The notes under the pieces were generated by a model. That model saw nothing but the letters and a program-made list of their open reading frames with translations. It had not been told where the DNA came from and did no database searches. The translations under genes were made by a program, and so were the position numbers. Below are positions 41,181-42,221 of a stretch of DNA of 42,221 bases, piece by piece. The stretch comes from Priapulus caudatus (Eukaryota; Priapulida; Priapulimorpha; Priapulimorphida; Priapulidae). The DNA is taken from NCBI RefSeq assembly GCF_000485595.1, contig NW_014577451.1:220936-263156 (forward strand). Direction: 5' to 3'. The number at the start of each line of letters is the position of its first letter. Within the stretch, counting starts at the first letter, position 1.

Positions 41181-41648
41181 CCATAAAATGAATGCTAACG
41201 CAAGAATTAAAACGTGTGTGCCTGATGTAAATGATTTTGTTACGATTACGAATGATTGTTGACATCGTCGATTTCGCCAAATAAAATCATAATCTTAACT
41301 TCGTATTGTATTATTTTATAATAAAAACAAAATGTACGTTGTTTTATACTGCTTTCACTGTAAAAAATAAGTCGTCCACTTGAAAAACCTCAATTCTATA
41401 AAATTGAGTTTGTGAGAGAGACGTATATATATATATATATATATTTCTAACGAAATAAAACAATAGGGAACGTGACAAGCCTAGAAAACGTTTTACTATT
41501 TTATCCCTCAAAAACGGCCATCTTAAAGGTTCTAAATTGCTCAAATTCAAGAGCGTGCCCCTAAGGCGGGCCCCTGGACCCCACCCGTTGAGGGGCAAAT
41601 CACAGTGAAATCATCCCCCCTACAACTTACGACCGGTCTACGCCACTG

Positions 41649-41796
41649 AATGTTTGTGTACATTACATCTAATTCCACAAAACTTTTTATTATTATAATA
41701 CCGCAGATAGAGTTATAACTACTAACACAGCTTCAGATAAGTAAAGTTGCCACTTTATTTAGTTAGATACGTGAGAATAACAGCGAGCAAAAACAT
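41649..41796 (+). repeat. R-family repeat, copy R3, last part
   Basis: Resumes R3 after the hAT element with AATGTTTGTGTACATTACAT and runs to GAGCAAAAACAT, collinear with R2 15960-16114 apart from small indels. Confidence 0.9.
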
Positions 41797-41817
41797 GTGC
41801 ATAACTCAACCAATACA

Positions 41818-42115
41818 ACCTCGGCTTGCGGGTGACATGCCTTTTCTGTGCAACGTTGTTCGATAGTAGCGCCATCTATGGTTATAGCCGTCTATATTTA
41901 CACGTACTGTAGTATGTATAACGTTTTCCATCGTCTCTTGACCATATATATTTGTGATATAGGCTGGTTCCAATGCATATATACCCCATAAGGAATAATC
42001 TTTATAGTTTGCAATCTAAGTGAATATGACGATAAGCTTAATATATGCAAAACTTGTTCACTGTTTTGTGTCACTGTGTTCGTGCTGTGTGCGCGCACAT
42101 TCCGCATAGATGGAT
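41818..42115 (+). repeat. Repeat S, copy 2
   Basis: Near-identical to 20628-20925. Here it lies beside the R3 end with no EHD exon before it: the bases preceding CGGCTTGCGGG differ from those at 20541-20627. Confidence 0.85.
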
Positions 42116-42221
42116 GGATGGATGAATGGATGAATGGATGAATGGACGGACGGATGGATGGATGGATAGACGGACGGACGAACGGACGGACGGACGGACG
42201 GACGGACGGACGGACGGACGG
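42108..42221 (+). repeat. (GATG)n then (GACG)n microsatellite at the window edge
   Basis: GATG/AATG units change to pure GACG units that continue to the last base of the window. Confidence 0.95.

Larger units (their letters stand above)
31105..41648 (+). mobile_element. hAT transposon with nested retrotransposon
   Basis: The borders are fixed by the 8-bp target duplication AATGTTTG (31097-31104 and 41649-41656) and by the empty site in R2 (15960-15967). The ends CAGGGGCGTCGATAGC and, inverted, CAGTGGCGTAGACCGG are imperfect inverted repeats with the usual hAT start CAG-GGCG. Subterminal G/C-runs (GGGGGGATG type) occur on both sides. The left part carries a ZMYM1-like transposase relic. From roughly 33.4 to 41.1 kb the element is occupied by decayed Ty3/gypsy sequence. 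Total length is 10,544 bp. Confidence 0.85.

Overview
The window looks like nuclear DNA of a metazoan, probably a non-insect invertebrate. There is no bacterial gene organisation. Coding traces are split by introns with GT/AG boundaries: an EHD-family gene, rhodopsin-type receptor relics and a MADF gene. The intergenic DNA is dominated by eukaryotic transposons, foldback repeats and microsatellites. No species can be named from the sequence. I see no gene that is certainly intact, and nearly every protein-like stretch is a transposon product or a relic.

Layout. 1-9.0 kb: an inverted duplication of about 3.3 kb (1-3290 against 5345-8640) holding three copies of an intron-containing MADF-like gene. 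The best copy sits in a 2.3 kb element (6708-9002) with about 72-bp terminal inverted repeats and a TTA target duplication, PIF/Harbinger style, with no transposase inside. 9.0-11.2 kb and 24.0-26.1 kb: two diverged direct copies of a segment that carries, on the minus strand, the TM5-TM7 end of a class A G-protein-coupled receptor. 11.4-16.1 kb: a dispersed repeat (family R) interrupted by a 3.3 kb block of GGA, GA and GATA repeats flanked by a 9-bp duplication. 16.9-20.5 kb, minus strand: EHD exons in order, but most of the GTPase domain and the second half of the EH domain are missing, and an in-frame TAA follows the P-loop. 20.6-26.9 kb: simple repeats, short palindromes and a tRNA-like sequence. 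26.9-29.1 kb: a 2.1 kb, almost purely alternating purine-pyrimidine tract. 29.2-41.8 kb: a second R copy serving as a nest for three insertions: a MITE with telomere-like repeats, a small TATCAAGAG MITE, and a 10.5 kb hAT element (31105-41648, 8-bp target duplication AATGTTTG) that itself contains a decayed Ty3/gypsy retrotransposon. 41.8-42.2 kb: a second copy of the sequence lying upstream of the EHD start.

The strongest results come from comparing repeat copies inside the window. The uninterrupted R copy gives the empty site for the hAT element, and the interrupted copies define other insertions to the base. The most unusual objects are the MADF-only element, the MITE with a TTAGGG-like interior, the gutted EHD locus and the alternating purine-pyrimidine tract.
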